Source: Taudactylus pleione
Taxonomy: Eukaryota; Chordata; Amphibia; Anura; Myobatrachidae
NCBI GenBank assembly: GCA_031769625.1
Contig: JAUIMM010000003.1
Location: 1,257,001 to 1,321,000, forward strand
Reading direction: 5' to 3'
DNA length: 64,000 nucleotides
Shown: piece after piece, positions 55,801 to 58,529 of the stretch
Position numbering within the stretch: the stretch's first letter is position 1
Layout of the letters: each line of letters begins with the position of its first letter
Notes under the pieces: model-generated
The model's input: only the letters and a program-made list of their open reading frames with translations
Database searches by the model: none
Told to the model about the DNA's origin: nothing
Made by a program: the position numbers and the translations under genes

Positions 55801-57668
55801 TTGTCGTGGGAACCCCTGCATGGGTGACGACACCACAGACTGCTGGGACAAACCCATCGGAGTAAACGCGGGCTGCGGAGCTAACTGGCCCACTAAAGCT
55901 GTTAACGCCTGAGCGAAACAAGCCCAGGGCGGCTCCTGTACCGGTGCTGTAACCGTAATAGGCCGCGCCATGGACAAACACTGCCGGCAAAGGCCCTCCG
56001 CGCTACCCTCCCCCTCCGCTAACGGTACTTTGCACGTGGTACACTGTAGCCGGAGGGGAAAATCACTTTCAGACATGATGGCACCACGTATGTGACCTCT
56101 CTCACCAATTAAGTATTAAATAGGCGAGAGACCACCCTGCAGCACCGCACCGCAAGGGCTTTAGCAGAAGAACAGGGACAGTAATAAAGCTGACAGTTTA
56201 GAGAAGAAAAGTTACAGGCAGCGCTAGCACAGTCACATACAATGCAGAGAAATAACAATTCCTGCACTAACAGCGCTGATCACTCAACTACACAGACACA
56301 GGGCCTGGTAGGACACAGCGCTGCATACACAGACCTGAGCCACAGCGAAGGAGAGGTATGCGGGGGGACCCAGACCACGATGCTTCCTTCCAGACTTCCA
56401 GCAGCGTTCACCATGCGTTGCAGAGAAGATGGCCGCCGAGGAGCAGAGAGAAGCTGGCCTGGGGGAGGAGCGCTGACACAGGACCAGTCAGCACAGTGCA
56501 GAGAGGGCTGTGTGCAGCGGGGGAGGCGCCGGCTGTGAGACAGGGAAGGCGCGCTCCCCTGGCATGCATTTAACCCCTGGGACGCCGCAGCGCTACCGCT
56601 CTGCTGCGGTCCGCTGTCCCAGGGGGTAGTGGAAGAGCAGGTTGGTCGCCTGGCTCCACGCTGCAGCCAGTCCCCAGGGAGCCCCCTGCCTGGGGACTTA
56701 GGACCATGTGATCAGCGGGGACCCACCGCGGGACCCCGCTGCTTACCTCTGTCCCCCTTGAATCCGGCCATGGTCCGGAGCATCTGGGGTCACCGCTAGC
56801 TGTGACCCCAGACGCCCACCAGCATCCCCGGATCAGTACCGGCGTTCTGGTACCGGCGGGGTGTAGGGAAGACAGCATGGACGTCAGGACTGACTGTCCA
56901 TGCTGTTCATCCAGATGTGCAGCCACAGCTGCATGAAGAAAAAGCTTCAGGGGCTCTTCTAGCCCCCACTCCAACAGGTGCACCCGACTCCGGCCGGGCA
57001 CCAAACTAAACTGAGGTGCCTTGGCCCGGGGGCGGGGTATAGGAGGGGGACCTAGTGCATCCTGGGAGGCTGAAAGCTTAACTCTTTGGTGCCCTGCGAC
57101 TGACGTCACACCTATACCCCAAGGTATCCTGTGGATACCCTATGGACCCTGAAGTAGAAATTGGTCTTTTCTGGGTGATTCGGGCAGTTTTTCTGCGGAT
57201 CAGTATGGGGCTTATTCAATTCTGATTTTGCATGCCTAAAACTCGGGAGGTATGTAACTGCATCAGTAAAATAATTTACGTTTGTTGCTGCTCCAACAAA
57301 ATATATAAATATAAAACAAAACATAAAAAAAAAATCACAAAAACACTTGTCTGATGCAGTTTGCTGCAGAAGCCTATTCTAACCAATTAAATGTGCGACT
57401 TTAAGGGCCTGTACACTCACGTATGTACCTGAAACACAGCTCTCTCAATGTGCAACATATTAACACGGCAACCAGGAGCCTCTCCCTTTGTTACAATTAT
57501 GTATGTTCCTATCAATGATGACATGAAAGGTCTCTGTGCGACTGATACCTGACTGCACACAGAAGCTGTAGCCTCCCGTCATTGATCGGACTGTACGTAG
57601 CCATCAGGAAATCAGACGCTCTTCTCACTTTAGCCGGCATCTGGTCCATCTCATTCTGGGCAAACTCC
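13574..57668 (-). CDS. CCDC180: CCDC180 (coiled-coil protein, DUF4455/DUF4456), 28 coding exons, 5' part outside window
   Basis: Twenty-eight exons on the minus strand join in compatible phase from 57668 down to a TGA at 13574-13576 and give about 1,256 residues. Each exon has an AG acceptor and, apart from a weak GTTATT after exon 27, a consensus-like GT donor. The protein is charged, mostly helical and cysteine-poor. The N-terminal visible part (exons 1-12, with HLWQVLEMGLSQQEN, AMVLAELLAYSSSVSKFF, IRLGFYEHLESWFEE) is what I recall of DUF4455 in CCDC180. Exons 20-25 (KKYQVFGEKREESE, PDLLQETFEDCADTL, TAALASLAENMLLELDDTLT) correspond to DUF4456. Exon 8 is an acidic low-complexity linker. Human CCDC180 is about 1,700 residues, so roughly 400-450 N-terminal residues should lie to the right. 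The protein is associated with ciliated cells and testis; its molecular role is poorly known. No disabling change was seen in any exon. Identification is from recalled family sequence, not a search. Confidence 0.85.
14449..14593 (-). CDS. CCDC180: CCDC180 visible exon 27
   Basis: Acceptor ttatccccccag, weak donor ACG|GTTATT. Phase 2 in, phase 0 out, 48 codons. It begins AWPGISLQDSTDTVSKG, continues Ser/Thr-rich, and ends HVSTLEARDVAYT. Phase closure with both neighbours supports it despite the poor donor. Confidence 0.78.
14756..15065 (+). repeat. right member of the inverted repeat
   Basis: Counterpart of 11325-11640. It lies between CCDC180 exons 27 and 26. Confidence 0.85.
15440..15660. 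repeat. palindromic repeat (atgcgaaatgctacgttacagtg hairpin), copy 1
   Basis: catgcgaaatgctacgttac and gtaacgtagcgtttcgcatg form a near-perfect stem at about 15461-15525. The flanks match the repeat at 30181. Confidence 0.85.
15914..16019 (-). CDS. CCDC180: CCDC180 visible exon 26
   Basis: Acceptor atcactgcag, donor CAG|GTAACA. Phase 1 in, phase 2 out. RQKLTTLIRRQRAGLPLEDT and SLIERGC match the post-DUF4456 region of CCDC180 as I recall it. Confidence 0.87.
16020..17155. other. CCDC180 intron with SINE-like copy and a foldback
   Basis: 16188-16380 is a SINE-like copy; 16745-16830 is a hairpin (ccaatcagattctagct and agctagaagctgattgg). A ZNF143-type string acaagtcccagcatgc lies at about 16590. 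Confidence 0.5.
16188..16380 (+). mobile_element. tRNA-derived SINE-like repeat, copy 2
   Basis: gtggcacagtggttagcat resembles a tRNA A box and ggatttgattacc a decayed B box. It is followed by gcggagtttgtattttctct and tagattgtaaact. Confidence 0.6.
17156..17267 (-). CDS. CCDC180: CCDC180 visible exon 25 (DUF4456 end)
   Basis: Acceptor cattgacag, donor A|GTGGGT chosen because phase 1 out is required by the next exon. It encodes TAALASLAENMLLELDDTLT then VDDVLPA. The 3' boundary is less certain than the rest. Confidence 0.82.
17562..17699 (-). CDS. CCDC180: CCDC180 visible exon 24 (DUF4456)
   Basis: Acceptor ctgtcttccag, donor CAG|GTAGGA. Phase 0 both ends, 46 codons. EEMRNLLRPSLGHPDNCQAL is followed by a very charged Arg/Glu helix (EERRQREETEG). 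Confidence 0.9.
18270..20150. mobile_element. MITE family 1 expanded by a 40-bp minisatellite
   Basis: Both ends carry gtcgacatt/tgttgacatt-type strings (18277-18350 and 20036-20140) around a 1.6-kb G-rich tandem array. It lies in the intron between CCDC180 exons 23 and 24. Confidence 0.72.
18360..19990. repeat. 40-bp TTAGG-rich minisatellite
   Basis: Unit ggttaggcactaagaggagc plus attaggctgcgggacgggag. About 24 regular units run from 18428 to 19400, with degenerate gttagggttagg-rich flanks to 19990. Confidence 0.95.
20265..20425 (-). CDS. CCDC180: CCDC180 visible exon 23 (DUF4456)
   Basis: Acceptor gactccacag, donor AAG|GTGCCT. Phase 1 in, phase 0 out, 53 codons. FREQLEQMEGLIRDVPPLVI leads into a long helix ending DLEKWEIAK. 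Confidence 0.89.
20516..20660 (-). CDS. CCDC180: CCDC180 visible exon 22 (DUF4456)
   Basis: Acceptor tgtgttgtag, donor G|GTAAGG. Phase 0 in, phase 1 out. RRPIGRPDLLQETFEDCADT and LKLQSYEKQALEYYNNCLL fit DUF4456. Confidence 0.9.
20985..21365. repeat. degenerate minisatellite of about 40 bp
   Basis: Repeats of accaggagccaaactactg and ccactctctttcccaacc with many substitutions, in the intron between CCDC180 exons 21 and 22. Confidence 0.85.
21740..22483. repeat. 35-bp minisatellite, about 21 nearly identical units
   Basis: Unit tgctctgctcttccctaccc plus ccaggattgctctga. Only a handful of substitutions across the array, so it is recently expanded. Confidence 0.96.
22717..22783 (-). CDS. CCDC180: CCDC180 visible exon 21 (DUF4456 start)
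   Basis: Acceptor tttttacag, donor GAG|GTACCT. Phase 2 in, phase 0 out. It encodes HFKGILTSILWESSDHLLYL followed by AE. Confidence 0.86.
22830..23045. mobile_element. MITE family 2, copy 2
   Basis: gcaataccgacgccggaatcc at the left, cgggatgccaaagttggg and atcccgagccccggcatcc at the right, and a gggagggttagg core. Confidence 0.65.
23150..23224 (-). CDS. CCDC180: CCDC180 visible exon 20
   Basis: Acceptor gttgtctctcag, donor GA|GTAAGT. Phase 2 both ends. ARKLVKPSRMDKKYQVFGEK then REES: the FGEK-EES string marks the approach to DUF4456 in CCDC180. Confidence 0.86.
23304..23788. mobile_element. MITE with cagcaaggaacgc ends
   Basis: Left gattcagcaaggaacgcac and gatgcagacgcacgca; right tgcgtgcgtctgcatcc and gcgttccttgctg. 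CG-rich interior. Confidence 0.75.
23859..24457 (+). mobile_element. 599-bp MITE, forward copy
   Basis: Ends gggcctgattcagag and ctctgaatgagggcc, with gctcgttcgttc and gaacgaacgacc subterminal strings. Same length as the reverse copy at 28174. Confidence 0.85.
24854..24923 (-). CDS. CCDC180: CCDC180 visible exon 19 (short linker)
   Basis: Donor CA|GTAAGT, phase 2 out. Acceptor cttcccag gives phase 1 in and SVSNQSLPIVPRPPSEPSSG. A later AG gives phase 0 in and SLPIVPRPPSEPSSGNK. It is a Pro/Ser-rich linker, supported mainly by splice sites and phase. Confidence 0.55.
25200..25398. repeat. possible cgctcgggagactcc repeat remnant
   Basis: gaacgctcgggagactcctg resembles the gcgggaggctccc string inside the element at 7840; limits unclear. 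Confidence 0.4.
25481..25653. mobile_element. foldback MITE (ggtctatgtactaagcc)
   Basis: ggggtctatgtactaagcc and ggcttagtacatagaccc are inverted, with an inner ccaatcagctcctaactgtc stem. 173 bp. Confidence 0.9.
25913..25983 (-). CDS. CCDC180: CCDC180 visible exon 18 (two possible frames)
   Basis: Donor CAG|GTACGG. Two acceptors 7 bases apart both fit the incoming phase 2. The upstream one (exon start 25983) reads AQQAYGESHPEHEDGSPPQP. The downstream one (start 25976) reads KRMGNLIQSMKMEAHRSPPQ. The first leaves in phase 1, the second in phase 0. The next exon can accept either, so the true frame is not settled. Confidence 0.6.
26235..26705. mobile_element. MITE family 1, tandem copies
   Basis: Three partial repeats of acatggacaaaatgtcgaca, cataatgtcggcagtccatt and ttagtgttagg, in the intron between CCDC180 exons 17 and 18. 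Confidence 0.65.
26904..27091 (-). CDS. CCDC180: CCDC180 visible exon 17
   Basis: Acceptor ttctcctcatag, donor AA|GTGAGT. Phase 0 in, phase 2 out, 62 full codons. A Pro/Ser-rich start gives way to PSRLGKLVLDDAAVSVIKNI. Confidence 0.84.
27338..27520. mobile_element. multi-hairpin MITE, partial copy
   Basis: Shares gctctgaccagagcgctcgc, gctgtgggttaccacccacagc-type and gatggtcaagaccatc hairpins with 36460-36943. Confidence 0.75.
27930..28173. repeat. AT/GT microsatellite, left part
   Basis: Runs of (ta)n and (tg)n interrupted by short unique bases. Confidence 0.9.
28174..28772 (-). mobile_element. 599-bp MITE, reverse copy, inserted in an AT microsatellite
   Basis: Reverse-complement orientation of 23859-24457. 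Flanked on both sides by (TA)n DNA (27930-28173, 28773-28940). Confidence 0.85.
28773..28940. repeat. AT/GT microsatellite, right part
   Basis: (gt)n, (gtat)n and (ta)n; continues the microsatellite on the other side of the MITE. Confidence 0.9.
28939..29094. mobile_element. foldback MITE (cagcaaggcggacggcactc)
   Basis: cagcaaggcggacggcactc and gagtgccgcccgctttgctg are inverted ends with cggatttctata and tatagaaatccg inside. Confidence 0.88.
29240..29640 (-). mobile_element. truncated relative of the 599-bp MITE
   Basis: ggacctcattcagagtcggtc at one end; gcacgcctgcgttcggatctc and cgttttcaagcaccttt match the interior of the 28174 copy, then the similarity stops. Confidence 0.65.
29770..30060. 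repeat. interspersed repeat (gccgtaactagacttt)
   Basis: Ends gagccgtaactagactttttgg and ctatcctaattacggcc are loosely inverted; internal ggtgccctgtgc occurs several times. Confidence 0.6.
30181..30464. mobile_element. 284-bp palindromic MITE, arms of about 135 bp
   Basis: ccttcaaatgcgtcttattc at the left end and ataagacgtatttgaagg at the right. The whole length folds on itself around 30322, with gctacgttacagtg and cactgtaacgtagc at the tip. Confidence 0.92.
30974..31060 (-). CDS. CCDC180: CCDC180 visible exon 16
   Basis: Acceptor ctctggtaacag, donor CTG|GTAAGC. Phase 0 both ends, 29 codons, with KELYVYMKTVMEEVSKRSRY. Later AGs at the 5' end would break phase, which fixes this start. Confidence 0.8.
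31061..32047. other. CCDC180 intron
   Basis: 31676-31920 resembles an old repeat (ttcaattaggtgtgaagcc); the rest is unremarkable AT-rich sequence. Confidence 0.4.
32048..32146 (-). CDS. CCDC180: CCDC180 visible exon 15
   Basis: Acceptor ttgtactgtag, donor GAG|GTATGT. Phase 0 both ends, 33 codons, including INCYLEQLRIKTDACAYPN. Confidence 0.83.
32422..32538 (-). CDS. CCDC180: CCDC180 visible exon 14
   Basis: Acceptor tttgacgtag, donor CTG|GTAAGT. Phase 0 both ends, 39 codons: ATEVVKKFEDRFLSLTTDTI, then FLETVQKLLTNLQ. Confidence 0.85.
32539..34812. other. CCDC180 intron, mostly featureless
   Basis: Only a short array at 34097-34215 (actatacccattaatgtgac units) was noticed; 34465-34660 holds a loose inverted pair (gcaggcatcggcgaattctg and ctcgctgatgcctgctg). 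Confidence 0.5.
34097..34215. repeat. short minisatellite (taatgtaactatacccact)
   Basis: Four to five imperfect tandem units of roughly 18-30 bp. Confidence 0.75.
34813..34957 (-). CDS. CCDC180: CCDC180 visible exon 13
   Basis: Acceptor ccatttacag, donor CAG|GTAATT. Phase 2 in, phase 0 out. LFSEGGNFSPAEIENLRKRL is a recognisable CCDC180 block; the exon ends EGLESQCLEQ. Confidence 0.9.
34958..35766. other. CCDC180 intron, GC-richer repeat-derived DNA
   Basis: 35105-35610 has higher GC and a gtagcactacaagtaccagc string; limits of any element are unclear. Confidence 0.4.
35767..35913 (-). CDS. CCDC180: CCDC180 visible exon 12
   Basis: Acceptor cttttatttcag, donor AG|GTAAAT. Phase 2 both ends. 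It encodes LVTLCDSLPSTLDSHVSGVQ and a helix ending in SDFIKSF. Confidence 0.87.
35969..36260 (+). mobile_element. tRNA-derived SINE-like repeat, copy 3
   Basis: gctcctgagttcaattcc resembles a B box; gtggagtttgtatgttctcc and tctccgggtactccggtttt follow; the tail gggccaaggactgatgtgg resembles the agattgtaag-type ending at 25660. Confidence 0.65.
36460..36943. mobile_element. multi-hairpin MITE (gggcctgattcagagc ends)
   Basis: Ends gggcctgattcagag and tctgaatcaggccc are inverted. The interior is a row of separate stems: gagcggcctcctggccgctc, a gctgtgggt/acccacagc stem, a gatggtcgcgatggtc/gaccatcgcgaccatc stem, a gggcttgcg/cgcaagccc stem with inner gagacccta/tagggtctc, and a ggagtgcttttggctc/gagccaaaagcactcc stem. 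Confidence 0.9.
37017..37197 (-). CDS. CCDC180: CCDC180 visible exon 11
   Basis: Acceptor ctcccttccag, donor AA|GTGAGT. Phase 1 in, phase 2 out, 59 full codons. It is a long heptad-patterned helix containing GIKQALNNLKEESASLINKM. Confidence 0.88.
37571..38009. mobile_element. Tc1/mariner-type MITE (caggttgagtctcc), copy 1
   Basis: Ends caggttgagtctcccatatcc and ggatatgggagactcaacctg are inverted; TA follows the right end. Internal tacaccttatacacacagcc occurs twice. Confidence 0.82.
38063..38338 (+). repeat. interspersed repeat, pair of 3785-4028
   Basis: gcccggcatgtccgtaagcg and cacgcccccaagtatgac match the other copy; ends ggcgccctgcctgccgcc. Confidence 0.7.
38811..38986 (-). CDS. CCDC180: CCDC180 visible exon 10
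   Basis: Acceptor ctcgcttccag, donor CAG|GTATAG. Phase 2 in, phase 1 out. IRLGFYEHLESWFEETVSNS and RSQRIEMDIHNVRA are strong matches to recalled CCDC180 sequence. Confidence 0.9.
38987..39716. other. CCDC180 intron, no recognisable feature
   Basis: AT-rich DNA without a visible repeat or coding pattern. Confidence 0.4.
39717..39958 (-). CDS. CCDC180: CCDC180 visible exon 9
   Basis: Acceptor cttgtttctag, donor AA|GTTAGT. Phase 0 in, phase 2 out, 80 full codons. ESFTTSKGHTYTVLLDGREL is followed by CPWNLNLMVLMEELIAGLKE. Confidence 0.86.
40609..40934. mobile_element. long foldback MITE (ctgcatacacacgtaaagat)
   Basis: Left tacacacgtaaagattttct and right agaaaatctttacgtgtgta; inverted similarity continues through the ccaaccatccaactagttga stem and gagcaaattgctgat to a centre near 40775. 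Confidence 0.92.
41322..41669 (-). CDS. CCDC180: CCDC180 visible exon 8 (acidic linker)
   Basis: Acceptor gtttttaaag, donor GTG|GTAAGT. Phase 0 both ends. At 116 codons it is the largest visible exon. It is rich in Glu, Asp, Ser, Thr, Pro and Asn and has no coiled-coil pattern, so it is probably a disordered linker between helical blocks. Confidence 0.82.
42715..43205. mobile_element. MITE family 2, copy 3
   Basis: gggaatcggtatgtaacgcc at the left as in 6498, a cctaaccctccccacc-type interior with poly-C runs, and cggcatccagtccgccgg at the right. Confidence 0.65.
43386..43512 (-). CDS. CCDC180: CCDC180 visible exon 7
   Basis: Acceptor cactgaacag, donor CAG|GTGAGG. Phase 2 in, phase 0 out. 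It encodes YEKFHERQVTISESYPAMVL followed by AELLAYSSSVSKFF and ends in EVYGQ. Confidence 0.88.
43513..44719. other. CCDC180 intron, no recognisable feature
   Basis: AT-rich sequence; no repeat or conserved element noticed. Confidence 0.4.
44720..44835 (-). CDS. CCDC180: CCDC180 visible exon 6
   Basis: Acceptor tgtacatacag, donor GG|GTGAGT. Phase 0 in, phase 2 out. It encodes AKEANLDIILDTLRQESTRD and ends KACLQDIKT. Confidence 0.88.
44881..46862. repeat. 70-bp minisatellite filling a CCDC180 intron
   Basis: About 28 units of a 70-bp sequence (gggagatataagatgggctg, gaagtaaggaataagaagat, agaagaggagcgttataata, cacagagagc). A four-unit block is duplicated at 280-bp offset (46391 and 46671). The array covers about 95% of the intron between exons 5 and 6. 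Confidence 0.97.
46911..47084 (-). CDS. CCDC180: CCDC180 visible exon 5
   Basis: Acceptor tacattttcag, donor CAG|GTACAG. Phase 0 both ends, 58 codons. VKKAVHLWQVLEMGLSQQEN and FENCHQKHNTENQ are among the most characteristic CCDC180-like strings. Its donor lies only about 50 bp from the 70-bp tandem array. Confidence 0.9.
47204..47326 (-). CDS. CCDC180: CCDC180 visible exon 4
   Basis: Acceptor tgcattccag, donor CGT|GTAAGT. Phase 0 both ends, 41 codons: AQLLNLDICTKEEAEITLTK, then a helix ending KYNKEQQLIR. Confidence 0.87.
47817..48147. mobile_element. Tc1/mariner-type MITE (caggttgagtctcc), copy 2
   Basis: Same ends, flanked by TA at 47815-47816 and 48148-48149, the target duplication expected for Tc1/mariner. 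Opposite orientation to copy 1 inside. Confidence 0.87.
48338..48492. mobile_element. foldback MITE (ccaatcagctcc family)
   Basis: ggcccagatatattcatgtg and gaataaatctgggccc are inverted; inner ccaaccaatcagctcc and ggagccatttggctg. Confidence 0.8.
49231..49319 (-). CDS. CCDC180: CCDC180 visible exon 3
   Basis: Acceptor catgatatag, donor GAG|GTACGT. Phase 1 in, phase 0 out. It encodes SASAMFLDTLHSLQQDAIQR and CIMETDRSE, an amphipathic helical stretch. Confidence 0.85.
49618..49930. repeat. minisatellite of about 20-22 bp
   Basis: Alternating agttactatgcaggcagcgt and gtaagtactatgcaggcagc units, in the intron between CCDC180 exons 2 and 3. Confidence 0.93.
49990..50250. repeat. minisatellite of about 20-bp half units
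   Basis: Units such as caccacggttactatgaagg and caccactgttactgtgcaga; the gttactatgcag core is shared with the neighbouring array. Confidence 0.9.
50283..50462. mobile_element. foldback MITE (caacatgaccc family), copy 2
   Basis: cattcaacatgaccccttt and ggggacatgttggagggtc inverted ends; interior as in 9215-9412. Confidence 0.8.
51003..51082 (-). CDS. CCDC180: CCDC180 visible exon 2
   Basis: Acceptor tttctttttccag, donor G|GTAAGC. Phase 2 in, phase 1 out. It encodes GFVPPTCTKAAVTDWHSSLL then GLNKEI. It is separated from exon 1 by a 6.5-kb intron containing the DIRS insertion. Confidence 0.85.
51416..51541. repeat. DIRS inverted terminal repeat, left
   Basis: 126 bp that match the reverse complement of 57009-57134 without a visible difference. 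It starts ccacaggatacc and ends cacctcagtt. Confidence 0.9.
51690..51801. repeat. DIRS internal complementary region
   Basis: The segment is the reverse complement of the left terminus (to about 51752) fused to the reverse complement of the right terminus (from about 51755), meeting at ctcatattttctac. This is the splint used to join the ends of a DIRS circular intermediate. Confidence 0.88.
51822..52860 (-). pseudogene. DIRS tyrosine recombinase, frameshifted
   Basis: This overlaps the end of the RT/RNase H frame, as in other DIRS elements. An N-terminal SAM-like part (RIYHRVWHTFFQWC) is followed by the catalytic domain. The first catalytic Arg is in ASARRVSELGAL, the HxxR pair in AHSTRS, and the nucleophilic Tyr in HTFVRYYRFD. 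The first Arg and the remaining residues lie in different frames: near 52155 a base appears to be lost after KSDAL, so the intact continuation LAAWIRMAISEAYLHEG is out of frame. The stop is at 51822-51824. All tetrad residues are present but not in one polypeptide. Confidence 0.87.
52837..54905 (-). pseudogene. DIRS reverse transcriptase/RNase H region, RT internally deleted
   Basis: RT signature sequence is clear: GFYSNLFLVQKPNGSYRPIL, then SLDIQDA, and the catalytic-box equivalent MLPYLDDLLLV near 54110. Between SLDIQDA and MAVMAASLRLQG (about 54170) the usual 60-75 residues of the RT palm/finger region are absent, so the polymerase cannot be functional. RNase H (about 53270-53640) keeps its acidic residues in TTDASLRGWGA, NILELRAVF, VQSDNATTVAY and NWEADFLSR. 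The frame closes at 52837. Confidence 0.88.
54617..56076 (-). pseudogene. DIRS gag-like ORF with a frameshift
   Basis: ATG at 56074-56076, about 486 codons if the two frames are joined. The N-terminal part has a CxxC pair twice (CTTC, CRQC), then Pro-rich sequence and a conserved-looking helical block (CLKSAYSLAGGAARPAMAIC). Near 54905 the frame shifts: the gag continuation (GLEALPFTGEVLFGPDLDKI and a basic, Gln/Pro-rich tail ending KPDDKPAA) lies in another frame and stops at 54617. A single-base loss in GATCCAAG, where a T seems to be missing, would explain it. As a result the upstream gag frame runs on into the RT frame as one 1,079-codon ORF. Confidence 0.8.
57009..57134. repeat. DIRS inverted terminal repeat, right
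   Basis: Reverse complement of 51416-51541. The outer extension 57135-57160 is matched instead by the internal complementary region. Confidence 0.9.
57161..57548. other. CCDC180 intron between DIRS and exon 1
   Basis: No coding or repeat structure recognised. Confidence 0.4.
57549..57668 (-). CDS. CCDC180: CCDC180 visible exon 1
   Basis: Acceptor ttccacag, donor CAG|GTATCA. It enters in phase 2 (two bases from an unseen exon) and leaves in phase 2. It encodes EFAQNEMDQMPAKVRRASDF and a following helix ending LQLLCAV. This is the most N-terminal exon found; it lies 389 bp right of the DIRS element. Confidence 0.82.
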
Positions 57669-57793
57669 CTGTGGAACAAATAATAAACAGGCTCACAAAA
57701 ACGTGCACCAACATCAATGCTGATAGAGGTAATATCACTGATCTAGCTCTGAGTCACACATGTTTATTTACTTAGCTAGGATCAGACACTATG

Positions 57794-57963
57794 GGGGTAT
57801 ATTTACTAAGCAGCGGCTTTTGCAAGCTGTCGCTTCTTGGCAGGTTTGACCTCAAAATTTAAAGCGGCACAGATACTTACTGCAGAGCATGGTGTGTTTT
57901 CTACTTAATATTAGTGCCGCTTTACATTTTGAGGTTAAAGCTGCCGCTTCATAAATATACCTC
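57794..57963. mobile_element. foldback MITE (gggggtatatttactaagcagcgg)
   Basis: gtatatttactaagcagcgg and ccgcttcataaatatacc are inverted; inner cctcaaaatttaaagcggca and tgccgctttacattttgagg. Confidence 0.9.
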
Positions 57964-58150
57964 GAAGGTTCTAATTAAGAGCCTTAGCGACTGTCGTGTT
58001 GGAACTGCTACAGACAGAGCTGAGCAATGTGAAGGTGTATGAAAGAAGTCCTGGGGGTATACAGTATTTACTAAAGTGCAGGGTTTTAGAAGCTGAGATG
58101 TTGCCCGTAGCAACCAGAGTCTTGCTATTATCTTCTAGGGCGGCGTGATT

Positions 58151-58385
58151 CAGGAGAGTTTGGGAAGCACTGTGTTAGGATGTGATGCATAAGACATGAT
58201 CCAACAGAGAGAGGGACAGTGAGTGTGAGGTAACTTGCTGGGGGATGTACAGTGTTATGTAGTGATTCAACTTTTTATTCATAAAGATAAAACAAAAGGT
58301 TTCATTTCTGCTATAGTGTTGTCTTTTTTTTTTTTTACAATATAAACTTTATTAACAAAAACAAACAGTGACAAGTTGTCAGTAT
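58151..58385 (-). repeat. inverted repeat arm A around the 270-codon ORF block
   Basis: On the minus strand it reads taataaagtttatat, an A-run, then through ccccagcaagttacctcac to cccaaactctcctgaatcac. It matches 62716-63119 in opposite orientation. The AATAAA plus poly-A suggests a retroposed 3' end. Confidence 0.8.
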
Positions 58386-58529
58386 TATGTCATAATGGCG
58401 TTTGTTACAGAACTGAACTAGAGCACTGACCACTGTGAGACCCCTGTCTTGCTGCGGACTCACTTACAGTAAGCAGCATTTTCTTTGTGCTCGATCTTGA
58501 TCGCATAAAGTTCTTATAATTATAATATA

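Larger units (their letters stand above)
51354..57160 (-). mobile_element. DIRS-type tyrosine-recombinase retrotransposon, defective
   Basis: About 5.8 kb with the full DIRS1 architecture: inverted terminal repeats, an internal complementary region (ICR) matching both termini, and gag, RT/RNase H and tyrosine-recombinase frames in that order on the minus strand. The outer limits were set by matching the ICR junction to both ends; the exact terminal base is ambiguous because three A residues are shared. No target-site duplication is visible, as expected for this order. It interrupts the intron between visible CCDC180 exons 1 and 2 in the same transcriptional orientation as the gene. The copy is non-autonomous: one indel in gag, a deletion in the RT palm and a frameshift in the recombinase. 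Confidence 0.93.

Noticed and set aside
52837..56076. A natural 1,079-residue Gag-RT-RNase H polyprotein
   Set aside because: The expected gag C-terminus lies in another frame; the fusion is best explained by a one-base loss near 54905, and the RT is internally deleted.
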